Below are positions 26,535 through 34,421 of a stretch of DNA of 64,000 nt, one piece after another. How positions within the stretch are numbered: position 1 is the first letter of the stretch; each line of letters starts with the position of its first letter. This stretch comes from Cycloclasticus sp. (GTDB lineage: Bacteria > Pseudomonadota > Gammaproteobacteria > Methylococcales > Cycloclasticaceae), in contig JBFLJU010000001.1 in assembly GCA_040743155.1 (NCBI GenBank), forward strand, positions 620,001-684,000, in the 5' to 3' direction. Under the pieces are notes generated by a model. It did not search any database and was not told where the DNA came from. It worked only from the letters and a program-made list of their open reading frames with translations. Both the position numbers and the translations under genes were made by a program.

Positions 26535-27431
26535 TTAGTTAAATAACATGTTATTCGCAGCCTTAATAACCGTAGCGGTAATAGAGTTTGTAATACGCCG
26601 CTCAACCGATATGGCATAAAAAGACTGTTTAACTTCACTTACCTCACCAATCGCTTTCACTTTATATTGATCTTCAACTTCTTTACGAAGTACTGTTGGT
26701 GCAAGAAACACCCCCGCACCTTTTTGACCAAAAGACTTCATCAGTGCGCTATCGTCGAACTCGGCTACTATCTTTGGGTGAATACGCGTTTTACTTATCC
26801 ATTGGTCAATATCGGATCGTAGTTGGGTACCTCTGGTCGGTAATAAAATAGGTATACCATTTAGACATTGTGGAAAAGACCCGTTAAATCGATTAATAAT
26901 TGATTCTTTAGCAAAAAAACTGATGGTGCACTCACCAAGCTTGTGATTGAACCCACGTGTACTAACCGTGCTTGGGATTGGCCGGTCAGCAATAACTAGG
27001 TCAAGGCGGTGTACGGCTAAATCTGCGAGCAAGGTATCAAGGCCTGTTTCTTTGCATATCAAGCGTGTTGGCTCTTCTGTCTGCAATACCGGCAGTAGAA
27101 TGCCTTGTGCAATAGATTTTGGAACAACGTCTGCAATACCTACTCTAAATAGCTGGGGACGCTCTTCTGGTTCATTCTGAAGCATCTGCTCCAACTCGCT
27201 GCCGAGAGAGAAAATTTCATCGGTATAATTTAAAACTAAGCGGCCTGTTTCTGTAATTTCTATATTACGCCCCGACTTAACAAACAGCTCTATACCTAAA
27301 TTGGCTTCCAATAGGCTTAATTGACCACTAATTGTCTGTGGGGTGATATGGAGTCGTTCACTAGCCTTTGCGATACTGCCTTCTTTAGCGACAACCCAGA
27401 AATAATGTAAATGTTTATAGTTAACCATCAT
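26535..27431 (-). CDS. nhaR: LysR-family regulator NhaR
   Basis: Activator of nhaA responding to Na+. Seen: LysR helix-turn-helix over residues 4-63 ('LHYFWVVAKEGSIAKASERLHITPQTISGQLSLLEANLGIELF'), which is the NhaR-type sequence (HYFW, TPQTISGQ); a periplasmic-binding-like effector domain follows. 298 residues matches E. coli NhaR (301). It precedes nhaA and transcribes in the same direction. The start could be the first or second Met; no strong ribosome site is visible. Confidence 0.93.
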   Translation of the reverse strand: MMVNYKHLHYFWVVAKEGSIAKASERLHITPQTISGQLSLLEANLGIELFVKSGRNIEITETGRLVLNYTDEIFSLGSELEQMLQNEPEERPQLFRVGIADVVPKSIAQGILLPVLQTEEPTRLICKETGLDTLLADLAVHRLDLVIADRPIPSTVSTRGFNHKLGECTISFFAKESIINRFNGSFPQCLNGIPILLPTRGTQLRSDIDQWISKTRIHPKIVAEFDDSALMKSFGQKGAGVFLAPTVLRKEVEDQYKVKAIGEVSEVKQSFYAISVERRITNSITATVIKAANNMLFN

Positions 27432-27540
27432 AACCCTAAATCATTCGATATTTACGATGAGTGTAGTCGAAATACTCGTCTTTATCTAACTATTTAGAAT
27501 GTTTAATATCGGCATCATTAATTCATCAGCGGAGTAATAA

Positions 27541-27906
27541 GTGCGGATTCAACTATTAACAAGTTCATTTAGATTAAGCCGGTCGCTTAAATCGTTTGTG
27601 AGGATGAATGCTACCTTAGCACTTTCTCCTTTTGAAGAACGCTTCCGGTCAGTTATTGTCAGGCTATCTGATGCTAATGGAGAACGGGGTGGAAACGACA
27701 AATGCTGCCACGTTCAGCTTATTGTTGATGGTATGGCTAATATTGTTATTGAATAAACTAAGGGCAACATGTATGCCGCCATTGATAGAGCCATCAAAAA
27801 GGCTGTTAGGACGCTTAAAGCAAAATATGAACGTAAGCAAAGTTTGTTAAGACTTGATAAGCAGTCAATAAGGATACCTATATCCGCAGTAGAGGAATTA
27901 TCATGA
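27541..27906 (+). pseudogene. HPF/RaiA-like ribosome hibernation factor, broken by an in-frame stop
   Basis: Proteins of this family bind the decoding centre of the 30S subunit in stress. Seen: a GTG start after GGAG; residues 1-71 carry the hallmark 'FRSVIVRLSDANGERGGNDKCC'; then TAA at 27754-27756. The same frame goes on for 49 codons without another stop and keeps the family C terminus ('MYAAIDRAIKKAVRTLKAKYER'). Relatives, recalled from memory, have one uninterrupted chain with Glu/Asp at the stop position, so a Glu codon GAA changed to TAA is a simple explanation. It diverges from nhaR and lies in the degraded island. A truncated but stable 71-residue product is possible. Confidence 0.75.
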
Positions 27907-27995
27907 ATATATCTGGAGAGAAAACAAGCCTGTATGCAGATATAGCGGCTGTTGATTTACTGCCTAGGCAATTTCAATAAATCTCAGACACAAAA

Positions 27996-28017
27996 AAGCC
28001 AGCTATTAAGCTGGCTT
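27996..28017. terminator. Terminator hairpin left of the element attachment site
   Basis: AAGCCAGCT-ATTA-AGCTGGCTT, a perfect 9-bp stem with A-run and T-rich flanks. It occupies the same relative position (8 bases from the tRNA 3' copy) as the terminators at 23415 and 37770, but with different sequence. Confidence 0.85.
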
Positions 28018-28025
28018 CTTCGTAA

Positions 28026-28072
28026 ATGGCTCCTCCGACTGGACTCGAACCAGTGACCCAATGATTAACAGT
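28026..28072 (-). repeat. attL: 47-bp copy of the tRNA-Asn 3' part
   Basis: Identical over 47 bases to 37812-37858, from the anticodon region to the CCA end of tRNA-Asn. Sequences diverge at once beyond both ends. It marks the left boundary of the integrated element; the integrase gene starts 187 bases inside. Confidence 0.93.
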
Positions 28073-28203
28073 TATAAGTACCATTTTATTTATACGCCTT
28101 TATTTGTATGGCTAAAGCATTATAAACCTTAGGTTTATATGTATATTTAGCGTCTATTTAAAACTACCAAAATATCCATAAATACCCTAAGATGTTCTTT
28201 AAA

Positions 28204-28223
28204 GGTAGCCCCAAGGTAGCCCC
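28204..28223 (+). repeat. Left paired GTAGCCCC motifs (candidate integrase arm sites)
   Basis: GGTAGCCCC occurs at 28204-28212 and 28215-28223, start-to-start 11 bp, just before the integrase gene. The same pair with the same 11-bp spacing is found at 37747-37766 inside the right end. Confidence 0.6.
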
Positions 28224-28258
28224 AAGTAAATTTTTAATAGGTTTTTAAAGAGGTCGTT

Positions 28259-29473
28259 ATGGATAAAACGTTCTTATTTACACATGAAAGGCTAAGTAAA
28301 TTACCGATACCTAAGCAGGGTAGAGTGGAATATTTTGATACTAAGCAGCAGAAGCTTAGGCTTAGAGTTTCAGTTTCAGGAGTTAAGTCTTTTGCTGTTG
28401 TAAAGAAAGTTCATGGAAAACCCAAAAGGGTGACTGTAGGTAAGTGGCCGGAAATTTCCATAGCAAAAGCTAGGGAGGAGGCTATTAAAATCCTTGATGA
28501 CTTACGGCAAGGTGTTGACCCTGTTAAAGAGAAACGTAAAAAATCTCTTGAAAGTACAGTGTTAAGTGATGTTTTAGAAATGTACCTTACAGAGCGCAAG
28601 CTAAAGCCAATAACCAAGGAAGGTTATCGTTACAAATTACAGCACAGTTTCAAATCATGGCTGGATAAGCCCATCAATAGTATCTCTGAAAAAATGGTTT
28701 TAAAACGCCATAAGGAATTAACAAAAATTGGCGCAACAACGGCTAATACTTCCATGAGAGTTTTACGCTTAACGATGAACTATGCCCATGCTATCGGCTT
28801 GGTGGGTGAAACGCCCACATCAATTTTAAGTAGAGCAAGGTTATGGCACAAACCGAAACGTAAAGACCGCGTGATTCATAGCAAAGAATTAAAAGCTTGG
28901 CATGTAGCAGTGGAAGCCTTAAACAATGAAAAGGCGAAGGTCTATTTGTTGATGATTTTATACATGGGGTTTAGAAGTAGCGAAGCATTAACGTTGGAAT
29001 GGGAGCATGTAGATCTACTGGAAAAGAGTATCACGCTGTATAACACTAAAAATGGAACAAACCACACCTTACCCATACCCAATGCCTTAATGCCATTCAT
29101 GGAGTCTTTATTTAGCCTTACAGGGAGTAGCAAATGGGTGTTTCTTTGGAGTAAGCCGATCAGTAAGAAAAACACTCCTGATAAGCCCATGAGCCTACCT
29201 AAAAAACAAATTAAAGCTGTTATCGATGCCAGTGGTGTTGAGTTTAGCCCGCACGATTGCAGGCGTACTTTTGCAACGATTGCTGAGGCTGTACATTTGC
29301 CCCTAATGATGACTAAACGGTTAATGAACCATGTCACCACAAATGATGTTACAGGCGGTTATATCGTTACAGAAGAAGAAACACTACGGGCTGCCATTAA
29401 CAAGATAGCTGGCTACATTCAGGCCAAAGCCACCCGCAAAGACAACGTTATTAAGTTAAATGTTGTTAATTGA
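28259..29473 (+). CDS. int: Tyrosine-recombinase integrase (P4-like, DUF4102 N-terminus)
   Basis: Site-specific recombinase for the tRNA-Asn element. Seen: N-terminal arm-binding domain (residues 1-95: 'QKLRLRVSVSGVKSFAVV...RVTVGKWPEISIAKAREEA'); a core-binding domain (100-185); catalytic residues Arg239 (GFRSSEAL), Lys264, His332 and Arg335 (SPHDCRRTF), His358 and Tyr368 (GGYIV). All are present, so it looks active. 404 residues fits the P4 integrase family. A GAGG site is close to the ATG. It sits 187 bases from the left attachment copy, transcribed inward. Confidence 0.95.
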   Translation: MDKTFLFTHERLSKLPIPKQGRVEYFDTKQQKLRLRVSVSGVKSFAVVKKVHGKPKRVTVGKWPEISIAKAREEAIKILDDLRQGVDPVKEKRKKSLESTVLSDVLEMYLTERKLKPITKEGYRYKLQHSFKSWLDKPINSISEKMVLKRHKELTKIGATTANTSMRVLRLTMNYAHAIGLVGETPTSILSRARLWHKPKRKDRVIHSKELKAWHVAVEALNNEKAKVYLLMILYMGFRSSEALTLEWEHVDLLEKSITLYNTKNGTNHTLPIPNALMPFMESLFSLTGSSKWVFLWSKPISKKNTPDKPMSLPKKQIKAVIDASGVEFSPHDCRRTFATIAEAVHLPLMMTKRLMNHVTTNDVTGGYIVTEEETLRAAINKIAGYIQAKATRKDNVIKLNVVN

Positions 29474-29569
29474 TACGGCTTTATTTTGGAATGTTGGGGT
29501 GTAACCTAAGGGGCGTAAGAAGTGACGGATAAAAAGGATAAAAAGCAGGTCTGTAAGAGTAAATGACTA

Positions 29570-29625
29570 AACCAAGTCTTGGGTAGCTCCCGAAAAGCCG
29601 GTCACGTTCACTGGCTGGCTTGGTT
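29570..29625 (+). ncRNA. Potential three-way-junction RNA or cruciform
   Basis: Outer arms AACCAAG (29570-29576) and CTTGGTT (29619-29625) enclose two hairpins: TTGGG-TAGCT-CCCGA (29579-29593) and AGCCGGT-loop-ACTGGCT (29596-29616, one G-T wobble). It lies between int and the next gene, 32 bases before that gene's ATG. It may be a structured leader, an ncRNA or a recombination or replication site; no known family is recognised. Confidence 0.4.
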
Positions 29626-29656
29626 CTATTTTGAATGATGCGAAGGATTGAGCGAA

Positions 29657-30289
29657 ATGAAAAAAGATAAATCTATTTTTTCCAAAGGCGGAACAAAGAA
29701 AATATCTAAAGAAGATTACGAGAAAGCGCTAGAGCCTTATGAGCAACAAAAAGAGCTTATCGATTCTTTAGAAGGATGGTGCGATTATGCTGTTAGCTTT
29801 TTAAAAAAAAGCGGCTACGAACACTTTGTAAGTTATTTTCCTCCGTCAAAACTAGTTTGGCACCCCCAAGCAATTAACCCTGATGAAAACGATGAAGCAA
29901 CGGATGCTGACGATGTTTTAAGGAGTATTTACAGTCTTATTGAAGCTATCCGAAAAGGCGATAAAAACCGTATAGCTAACGCAGGTATTCAAGTAGGTAT
30001 TGCCACTTCTATCGCTCATGCTAGACCACAAGAAAAGTTTGTGGGAACAGGTTACAACGTTTCTTTAGGATACCTAAACAGGGGTAGCTCCGTGAGGAAA
30101 GAGATATTTCAAGAATGGCTCAGCGAGAATTACGATGAAATAAAAGGTATTCATAATATGCCAAAATTGATGGAGCTTGATAAATTCAAGGCCTTATCGG
30201 AGCATGTTAAGGAAAAAACCATTAAGGGTTGGTTTAAAGGAGTCTATCCCAATCATTTAAAATCAGGCGCTCCGCTAAAAGATAAATAA
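29657..30289 (+). CDS. Hypothetical protein of the satellite element
   Basis: A 210-residue soluble protein with no recognised domain. Seen: a Lys-rich N terminus; 'LEGWCDYAVSFLKKSGYEHFVSYFPPSKLVWHP'; an acidic stretch 'NPDENDEATDADD'; a helical middle with 'IRKGDKNRIANAGIQVGIATSIAHARP'; a C-terminal 'VKEKTIKGWFKGVYPNHL' that looks like a DNA-binding helix pair. Its place straight after int suggests an element regulator or accessory protein; this is inference. The ATG at 29657 follows AAGGA; a TTG 9 bases earlier is an alternative. Confidence 0.7.
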   Translation: MKKDKSIFSKGGTKKISKEDYEKALEPYEQQKELIDSLEGWCDYAVSFLKKSGYEHFVSYFPPSKLVWHPQAINPDENDEATDADDVLRSIYSLIEAIRKGDKNRIANAGIQVGIATSIAHARPQEKFVGTGYNVSLGYLNRGSSVRKEIFQEWLSENYDEIKGIHNMPKLMELDKFKALSEHVKEKTIKGWFKGVYPNHLKSGAPLKDK

Positions 30290-30407
30290 AGGTATCGTCA
30301 TCCCATAAAAGGTACTTTCACCCCATTAATGCAATTTTTTTTCTGAGTAATTCGCTCTAACCTGACTGTCAATCCTAGAGATTACCTAGGTAAGCAGAGA
30401 GTTAGTT

Positions 30408-30605
30408 ATGAGCAATACACAGCACTTTATTACCCCTGAACAAGCAGCGAAATACTTGAGTATTTCAGTTCGCACTCTTGCGAAATGGCGAAGTATCGGT
30501 CACCCCAACATTCCATACTCAAAAATTGGAAAGTGCGTTCGTTACCGCCAGTCTGAACTTGATGCTTATCTGTCTAAGCATTCTCATAATTGTGTGGGTG
30601 ATTGA
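30408..30605 (+). CDS. AlpA-like / excisionase-type HTH protein
   Basis: A 65-residue MerR-like winged-helix DNA-binding protein of the HTH_17/AlpA kind. Seen: 'ITPEQAAKYLSISVRTLAKWRSIGHPNIPYSKIGKCVRYRQSELDAYL', the complete fold. In P4-like elements and PICIs such proteins activate int or act as excisionase. A GAGAG-type site precedes the ATG. The next gene starts 1 base after its stop. Confidence 0.88.
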   Translation: MSNTQHFITPEQAAKYLSISVRTLAKWRSIGHPNIPYSKIGKCVRYRQSELDAYLSKHSHNCVGD

Positions 30606-30606
30606 A

Positions 30607-30897
30607 ATGCCTGATTCAAAACCATCTTCAAATAAGCCTATGACAAAGAATGAGCGCGTATTTAAAGCTCTAATGTCAGGCGGAAGCTTTAACCGCTTTG
30701 AGGCTTCTACGCTGCTTCATGATTCCTGCCTTAACAGTACGGTAGCCACGCTGGAGCAGAAGCACCGAATAACCATAAGTAGAAAGTATGAAACGGTACG
30801 CGGCTATATGGGGAATCCTACAAAGTGTTGTAGATATTGGATTGCTGAAGAAGAAATTAAGCGTATAGAAGAAAATCAGCTTCAGCTAAACGGCTAA
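30607..30897 (+). CDS. Small HTH-like protein
   Basis: 96 residues, starting at the ATG right after the AlpA-like stop; a longer reading in the same frame overlaps that gene and is unlikely. Seen: 'NERVFKALMSGGSFNRFEASTLLHDSCLNSTVATLEQKHRI', which reads as a small winged-helix motif, then 'VRGYMGNPTKCCRYWIAEEEIKRIEE'. Similar short proteins are common in phages and islands, often without a named function. Co-transcribed with the AlpA-like gene. Confidence 0.7.
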   Translation: MPDSKPSSNKPMTKNERVFKALMSGGSFNRFEASTLLHDSCLNSTVATLEQKHRITISRKYETVRGYMGNPTKCCRYWIAEEEIKRIEENQLQLNG

Positions 30898-30929
30898 GTT
30901 GGTGCTGCTAATGAAAATCGTGACGGCTA

Positions 30930-31334
30930 ATGAAGAGAGAAAAGGTAACAGGGCGTAGGGATGCCGGTAAGTACTTTGGCTTGCCTCATGCTGTTATGGA
31001 CTCTCGAAATTATTTACAACTGAGCGCGCAGGCAGTGAAGTTATTAAATGATATAGGTCGACAGTATGGGGGCTTTAATAACGGTGATTTGTGCGCGACT
31101 TGGTCAATGATGGCAAAACGTGGCTGGAAGTCACGAAATACATTATTCAAGGCGTTACAGGAGCTTTTGTATTACGGGCTAATCATTAAATCAAAGCAAG
31201 GTGGGAAACATGCGCCAACACTTTATGCCCTTACATGGCAGTCAGTTGATGAATGTAAAGGCAAGTTGGATATAAAAGAAACAATAAGACCTCTTGGTGA
31301 TTGGAAGACAGATAAGCCTAATATGAAAAATTGA
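30930..31334 (+). CDS. Winged-helix protein, candidate replication initiator
   Basis: A 134-residue basic protein. Seen: 'YLQLSAQAVKLLNDIGRQYGGFNNGDLCATWSMMAKRGWKSRNTLFKALQELLYYGLI', a clear winged-helix layout of the kind found in small replication and plasmid control proteins. Iteron-like repeats begin only 6 bases after its stop, so binding those repeats is an attractive inference. No primase or helicase lies nearby. The ATG lies after a GAAGAG-type site. It could equally be a transcription regulator. Confidence 0.7.
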   Translation: MKREKVTGRRDAGKYFGLPHAVMDSRNYLQLSAQAVKLLNDIGRQYGGFNNGDLCATWSMMAKRGWKSRNTLFKALQELLYYGLIIKSKQGGKHAPTLYALTWQSVDECKGKLDIKETIRPLGDWKTDKPNMKN

Positions 31335-31339
31335 ATCGG

Positions 31340-31473
31340 TGACACGCATAGAGAGCAGATTGACACGTATAGAGTGTTAATTGCTCAAATATTAAATGGA
31401 AAACCATATTAATTGACACGCATAGAGAGTTAATCAGGTTGTTTTTCTGAGATTAATTAACACGCATAGAGAG
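31340..31473 (+). repeat. Four iteron-like direct repeats (consensus TGACACGCATAGAGAG)
   Basis: Copies start at 31340, 31361, 31414 and 31458; three match the 16-base consensus at 15 or all positions and the second at 14. Start spacings of 21, 53 and 44 bases are near whole helical turns. They lie in the 212-bp gap after the winged-helix gene. Probably an origin of replication or an operator array; the spacing is too uneven and the sequence too unlike for CRISPR. Confidence 0.85.
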
Positions 31474-31546
31474 AACCTTAATAAATAACCATGGGTGTGA
31501 GGATAGAGGACTCATATTATTAATTTACTTGTAACAAGAGGCTTGT

Positions 31547-32104
31547 ATGAGCAGACGTAAAAAAATAGAAACATTAGCACTAAGAAGCAAAATAGGAAGG
31601 TTGTACCTATCGAAGAATACTCAAGCAGAAATAGGAGAGGTTGTTGGGTTAACTCAGCAGTCAGTTAGTTTGCACTTAAAAGAATTACAAAAGGAGTGGA
31701 TTGAAAGCGCTAATAAGGACTTTAATTTATCTAGGGCTATAGAGCTGGCAAAGATAGACAGACTTGAAGCAACTGCTCATGTCGCATGGGAGGCATCACG
31801 CAAAGATAAAACAACTGAAAGCATAGATACTGTGTCTGATGTAGAAGTTAAGACTCAAACACGAACACAATCGCAATATGGAAACCCACGGTTCTTAGAC
31901 CTTGTTCTTAAATGTATAACTAAGCGTTGTGAGATTCTTGGTCTTAATGCGCCTACTAAATTAGCAGCCACTACACCTGACGGTAAACGTCCAGAGAAAG
32001 GCATAGGGCTTGTTGGGTTACTGCGCGAAGCTGAACGCCTTAAGGCCGAAGATGCGAAGGAAAAGGAAGCAGAGGAAAAGAAAGCTGCAAATAAAAAGCA
32101 TTGA
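31547..32104 (+). CDS. HTH protein of phage terminase-small-subunit type
   Basis: 185 residues. Seen: an N-terminal HTH ('NTQAEIGEVVGLTQQSVSLHLKELQKEW', residues 24-51); 'ELAKIDRLEATAHVAWEASRKDK'; 'YGNPRFLDLVLKCITKRCEILGLNAP', a block recalled from phage proteins annotated as terminase small subunits; a highly charged C-terminal tail (Lys/Glu/Ala). PICIs use such proteins to redirect packaging of a helper phage. Packaging function is inference; a DNA-binding regulator is the alternative. Confidence 0.7.
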   Translation: MSRRKKIETLALRSKIGRLYLSKNTQAEIGEVVGLTQQSVSLHLKELQKEWIESANKDFNLSRAIELAKIDRLEATAHVAWEASRKDKTTESIDTVSDVEVKTQTRTQSQYGNPRFLDLVLKCITKRCEILGLNAPTKLAATTPDGKRPEKGIGLVGLLREAERLKAEDAKEKEAEEKKAANKKH

Positions 32105-32199
32105 TTTTAGGCCAACATATTTGAAGGCTTAGCTTCAGTTAGCGTGATTAATCATTAGCAAAGAACTTAATAAATTACAGGATTTATACGGAGAGAAAT

Positions 32200-32388
32200 A
32201 TGAGCAACGTCATTAAATTAAAGCCGACTGTGCCAGATTATGCGGTGAACCTTTTTTTTGCAGCCAAAGAAGCGTTTTGGGCGAGACCACCTGACCTTGA
32301 TCAGGCAATTGAACGCCTTGAAGATGCAATACATACCTTTGAAGATGAAATGCCAGTAGAAGATGGCGTAATAAGGACAGGTAGGTAA
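32200..32388 (+). CDS. Small hypothetical protein
   Basis: 62 residues with a good AGGAGAG-like site (GGAGAGAAAT) before the ATG, so it is likely translated. Sequence 'DLDQAIERLEDAIHTFEDEMP' is an acidic amphipathic helix. No homologue is recognised. It lies between the two terminase-like HTH genes. Confidence 0.55.
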   Translation: MSNVIKLKPTVPDYAVNLFFAAKEAFWARPPDLDQAIERLEDAIHTFEDEMPVEDGVIRTGR

Positions 32389-32559
32389 TTTTAGGCTCAC
32401 TGCTTTGGTGGCTGCGCTTTGTAGATTTTAAACAGATTGTAATTACCATAAAGCCAAGTCTAAATACTGGAAAAAGAAATCTAGGTACTCGGGTTCATCT
32501 AGGGAGTTCTATAGGTCTCTTCAAGAAAGGTATGAAGGGCGGTCAACGGGGTGTTAGGT

Positions 32560-33060
32560 ATGAGTAAAGATTCAGACCTTGATAGAGCTATTGCATTATT
32601 CCGATCAGGTGAAAGCCTTCGTGAGTGTGCAAAGCAAACAGGCGTGAACTATAGAAAGATAGATCGTGAGGCGAAAAAGAGAGGTGTTTCAAAGGGTGAT
32701 GTGTCACAACTAATCTCAAGCATGGCAAGCGATAAGGCTAGTTTTGTCACATTACCTGTCACAGAACAGGCACTTGTGACAGAAGAGGTGAATAAGCTGG
32801 CAGCGCATAAGCAGACTATCCGCACGATGACTGAAAATAATTTAGTCGGAGTTGGTGAGAAATTAAAAAATCACGAAGAGCTGAGTATGCTCGACCACAA
32901 AAACGCACAAGACTTAATCGACAAGGCTAGTGTTACGCTTGGCGTTAATGAGCGACACTCTAAGTCGACACAGGTTAGCCAAACAACTCAGACATTAGTT
33001 ACTGACAGTGAAAGCATACAGCAGCGTATTTACGCGCAGGTGATGGATGCTACTCAGTGA
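32560..33060 (+). CDS. Second HTH protein of terminase-small-subunit type
   Basis: 166 residues. Seen: an N-terminal homeodomain-like HTH ('DLDRAIALFRSGESLRECAKQTGVNYRKIDREAKKRG'); a helical oligomerisation-like middle ('VTEQALVTEEVNKLAAHKQTIRTM...NHEELSMLDHKNAQDLIDKASVTLGV'); a Thr/Ser/Gln-rich tail. This order resembles small terminase subunits. The ATG at 32560 follows a GGGG run; GTG at 32551 is an alternative. It follows the other HTH gene by 450 bases; the two do not align obviously. Confidence 0.65.
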   Translation: MSKDSDLDRAIALFRSGESLRECAKQTGVNYRKIDREAKKRGVSKGDVSQLISSMASDKASFVTLPVTEQALVTEEVNKLAAHKQTIRTMTENNLVGVGEKLKNHEELSMLDHKNAQDLIDKASVTLGVNERHSKSTQVSQTTQTLVTDSESIQQRIYAQVMDATQ

Positions 33061-33232
33061 GCCGCAAACCAGTTAGGGTTTGGCTTGGTCACGTTTGAAG
33101 CGTGAGCAAGATTAGAAGCTCAGTATTAATACTTTAGAAGAAAGTGGTCTTCCTAGCTATAAATGCGCTATAGACTAGCAGGTAGCGTGCTTAAAAAATA
33201 ATGATTTTGCCAAATGGAGGGCGATATTTTAA

Positions 33233-33913
33233 ATGTTTAATTCAACGGATGGTGAAAAGAGCCCTGTAGAGCTAATTGGGCTTCAAGCAATGATCGAAAA
33301 TGCTGTCGTATTTTCGATTTTTGGAGTGCTAGTTATTTTGTATGGTGGGGTTGTATATGATCTAGCAGATCAGCTGCCGGATAAATATGTAGGTTTTATA
33401 CAGGGAATTTATTCGATACATACATTCTCCATACTCAGTTTGTCAGGATTCATTATTATTGCAATTGCAAAAGCGCTTAAGGGTGACAGGTATGTGAAGA
33501 GCTCTAGCTTAATTAAAGGGGGGTTACTCTTTGCAAGGGCTGGCTTGTCTGCTGGAGCAATTGTTGCGGGGGCTTTCTTTGGGATAGGTTTTGGGCTTTG
33601 GTTTATTAGCCTATTAAATACTGAAGAAGAATTAGTGACCTACGCAATTAGATTCATTGGGCTGTCTGGGGACTTTTTGATACTACTATCTACTATAGTC
33701 ATCGCTTATTTGTATCTTCTAAATTCAAGGAAGGAAAAGTTGAGGCAATTAGGAATTACAACTTTAATTCATGCCTTAATTATAGTGAGCATATATTCAA
33801 ATATTGACCTTCGTTCGGATATGGTGAGCATTGGTATGATCTACTCGGTTTTTCTGCTTTATGCGCTTTTAGATAAAGTGCGATATATCCGAAGTTCGGA
33901 GGCACCAGACTAA
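33233..33913 (+). CDS. Hypothetical polytopic membrane protein (element cargo)
   Basis: 226 residues with about six hydrophobic segments (near 24-44, 62-78, 95-125, 137-162, 175-190, 195-215). No catalytic motif or known family is recognised. GGAGGG precedes the ATG. It is the first of the cargo genes after the terminase-like genes; a lower G+C content and Ile/Leu-rich product set it apart from core genes. Confidence 0.65.
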   Translation: MFNSTDGEKSPVELIGLQAMIENAVVFSIFGVLVILYGGVVYDLADQLPDKYVGFIQGIYSIHTFSILSLSGFIIIAIAKALKGDRYVKSSSLIKGGLLFARAGLSAGAIVAGAFFGIGFGLWFISLLNTEEELVTYAIRFIGLSGDFLILLSTIVIAYLYLLNSRKEKLRQLGITTLIHALIIVSIYSNIDLRSDMVSIGMIYSVFLLYALLDKVRYIRSSEAPD

Positions 33914-34030
33914 TATAAATTTCTGATTGCCCCATTTTGTTTTATTAAACAAACAATAAGCTACCCTAATTGACGCTATTAAACAGTTGGTTTATATTCA
34001 AGTCTAGGGTTTTAAAGGAGAGGTATTCAA

Positions 34031-34360
34031 ATGGCATTGATTAACTGCCCTGATTGCAATAATCAGGTTTCTACTAGCGCTGTAGCTTGCCCACAGTGTG
34101 GCGCTCCAATAGCTGAGGCCAAACAGTCAAAGGCGGCTGGGGTTGAGTTGACGACCGTTCAGGAAACTAGCAAGAAGTTTAAAACGCATATTATTATTTC
34201 AGCCGTTATGTTTTGGGGTGGTTTAATTTCAATATTCTCAAAGGCTGGAAACCCTAATAGGGTTGCCGAGGAAGGTCTGAATTACCCAGTTCTGTTTGTG
34301 TCACTAGGGCTCGTTTGGTACGTAGTGACGAAGCTTAGAGTTTGGTGGCATCACAAATAG
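34031..34360 (+). CDS. Zinc-ribbon membrane protein
   Basis: 109 residues. Seen: N-terminal zinc ribbon 'INCPDCNNQVSTSAVACPQCGAPI' (two Cys-xx-Cys pairs), then two membrane helices (about 53-70 and 86-102). AAAGGAGAGG precedes the ATG. Such zinc_ribbon_2 plus transmembrane proteins are common and of unknown role. Confidence 0.75.
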   Translation: MALINCPDCNNQVSTSAVACPQCGAPIAEAKQSKAAGVELTTVQETSKKFKTHIIISAVMFWGGLISIFSKAGNPNRVAEEGLNYPVLFVSLGLVWYVVTKLRVWWHHK

Positions 34361-34421
34361 CGCAGGGATAGTGGTTTTTACCCTTCTATTGTTTAAATTA
34401 TAAAAACCTAAGGAGAGGGTT

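Noticed and set aside
27903-27980. 25-codon open frame overlapping the HPF-like pseudogene end (ATGA)
   Set aside because: Too short, no homologue recognised and it ends at the terminator; may be chance or a remnant.
31340-31473. Repeats considered as a CRISPR array
   Set aside because: Only four 16-base copies with spacers of 5, 37 and 28 bases, one diverged, no cas genes. Iterons or operators fit better.
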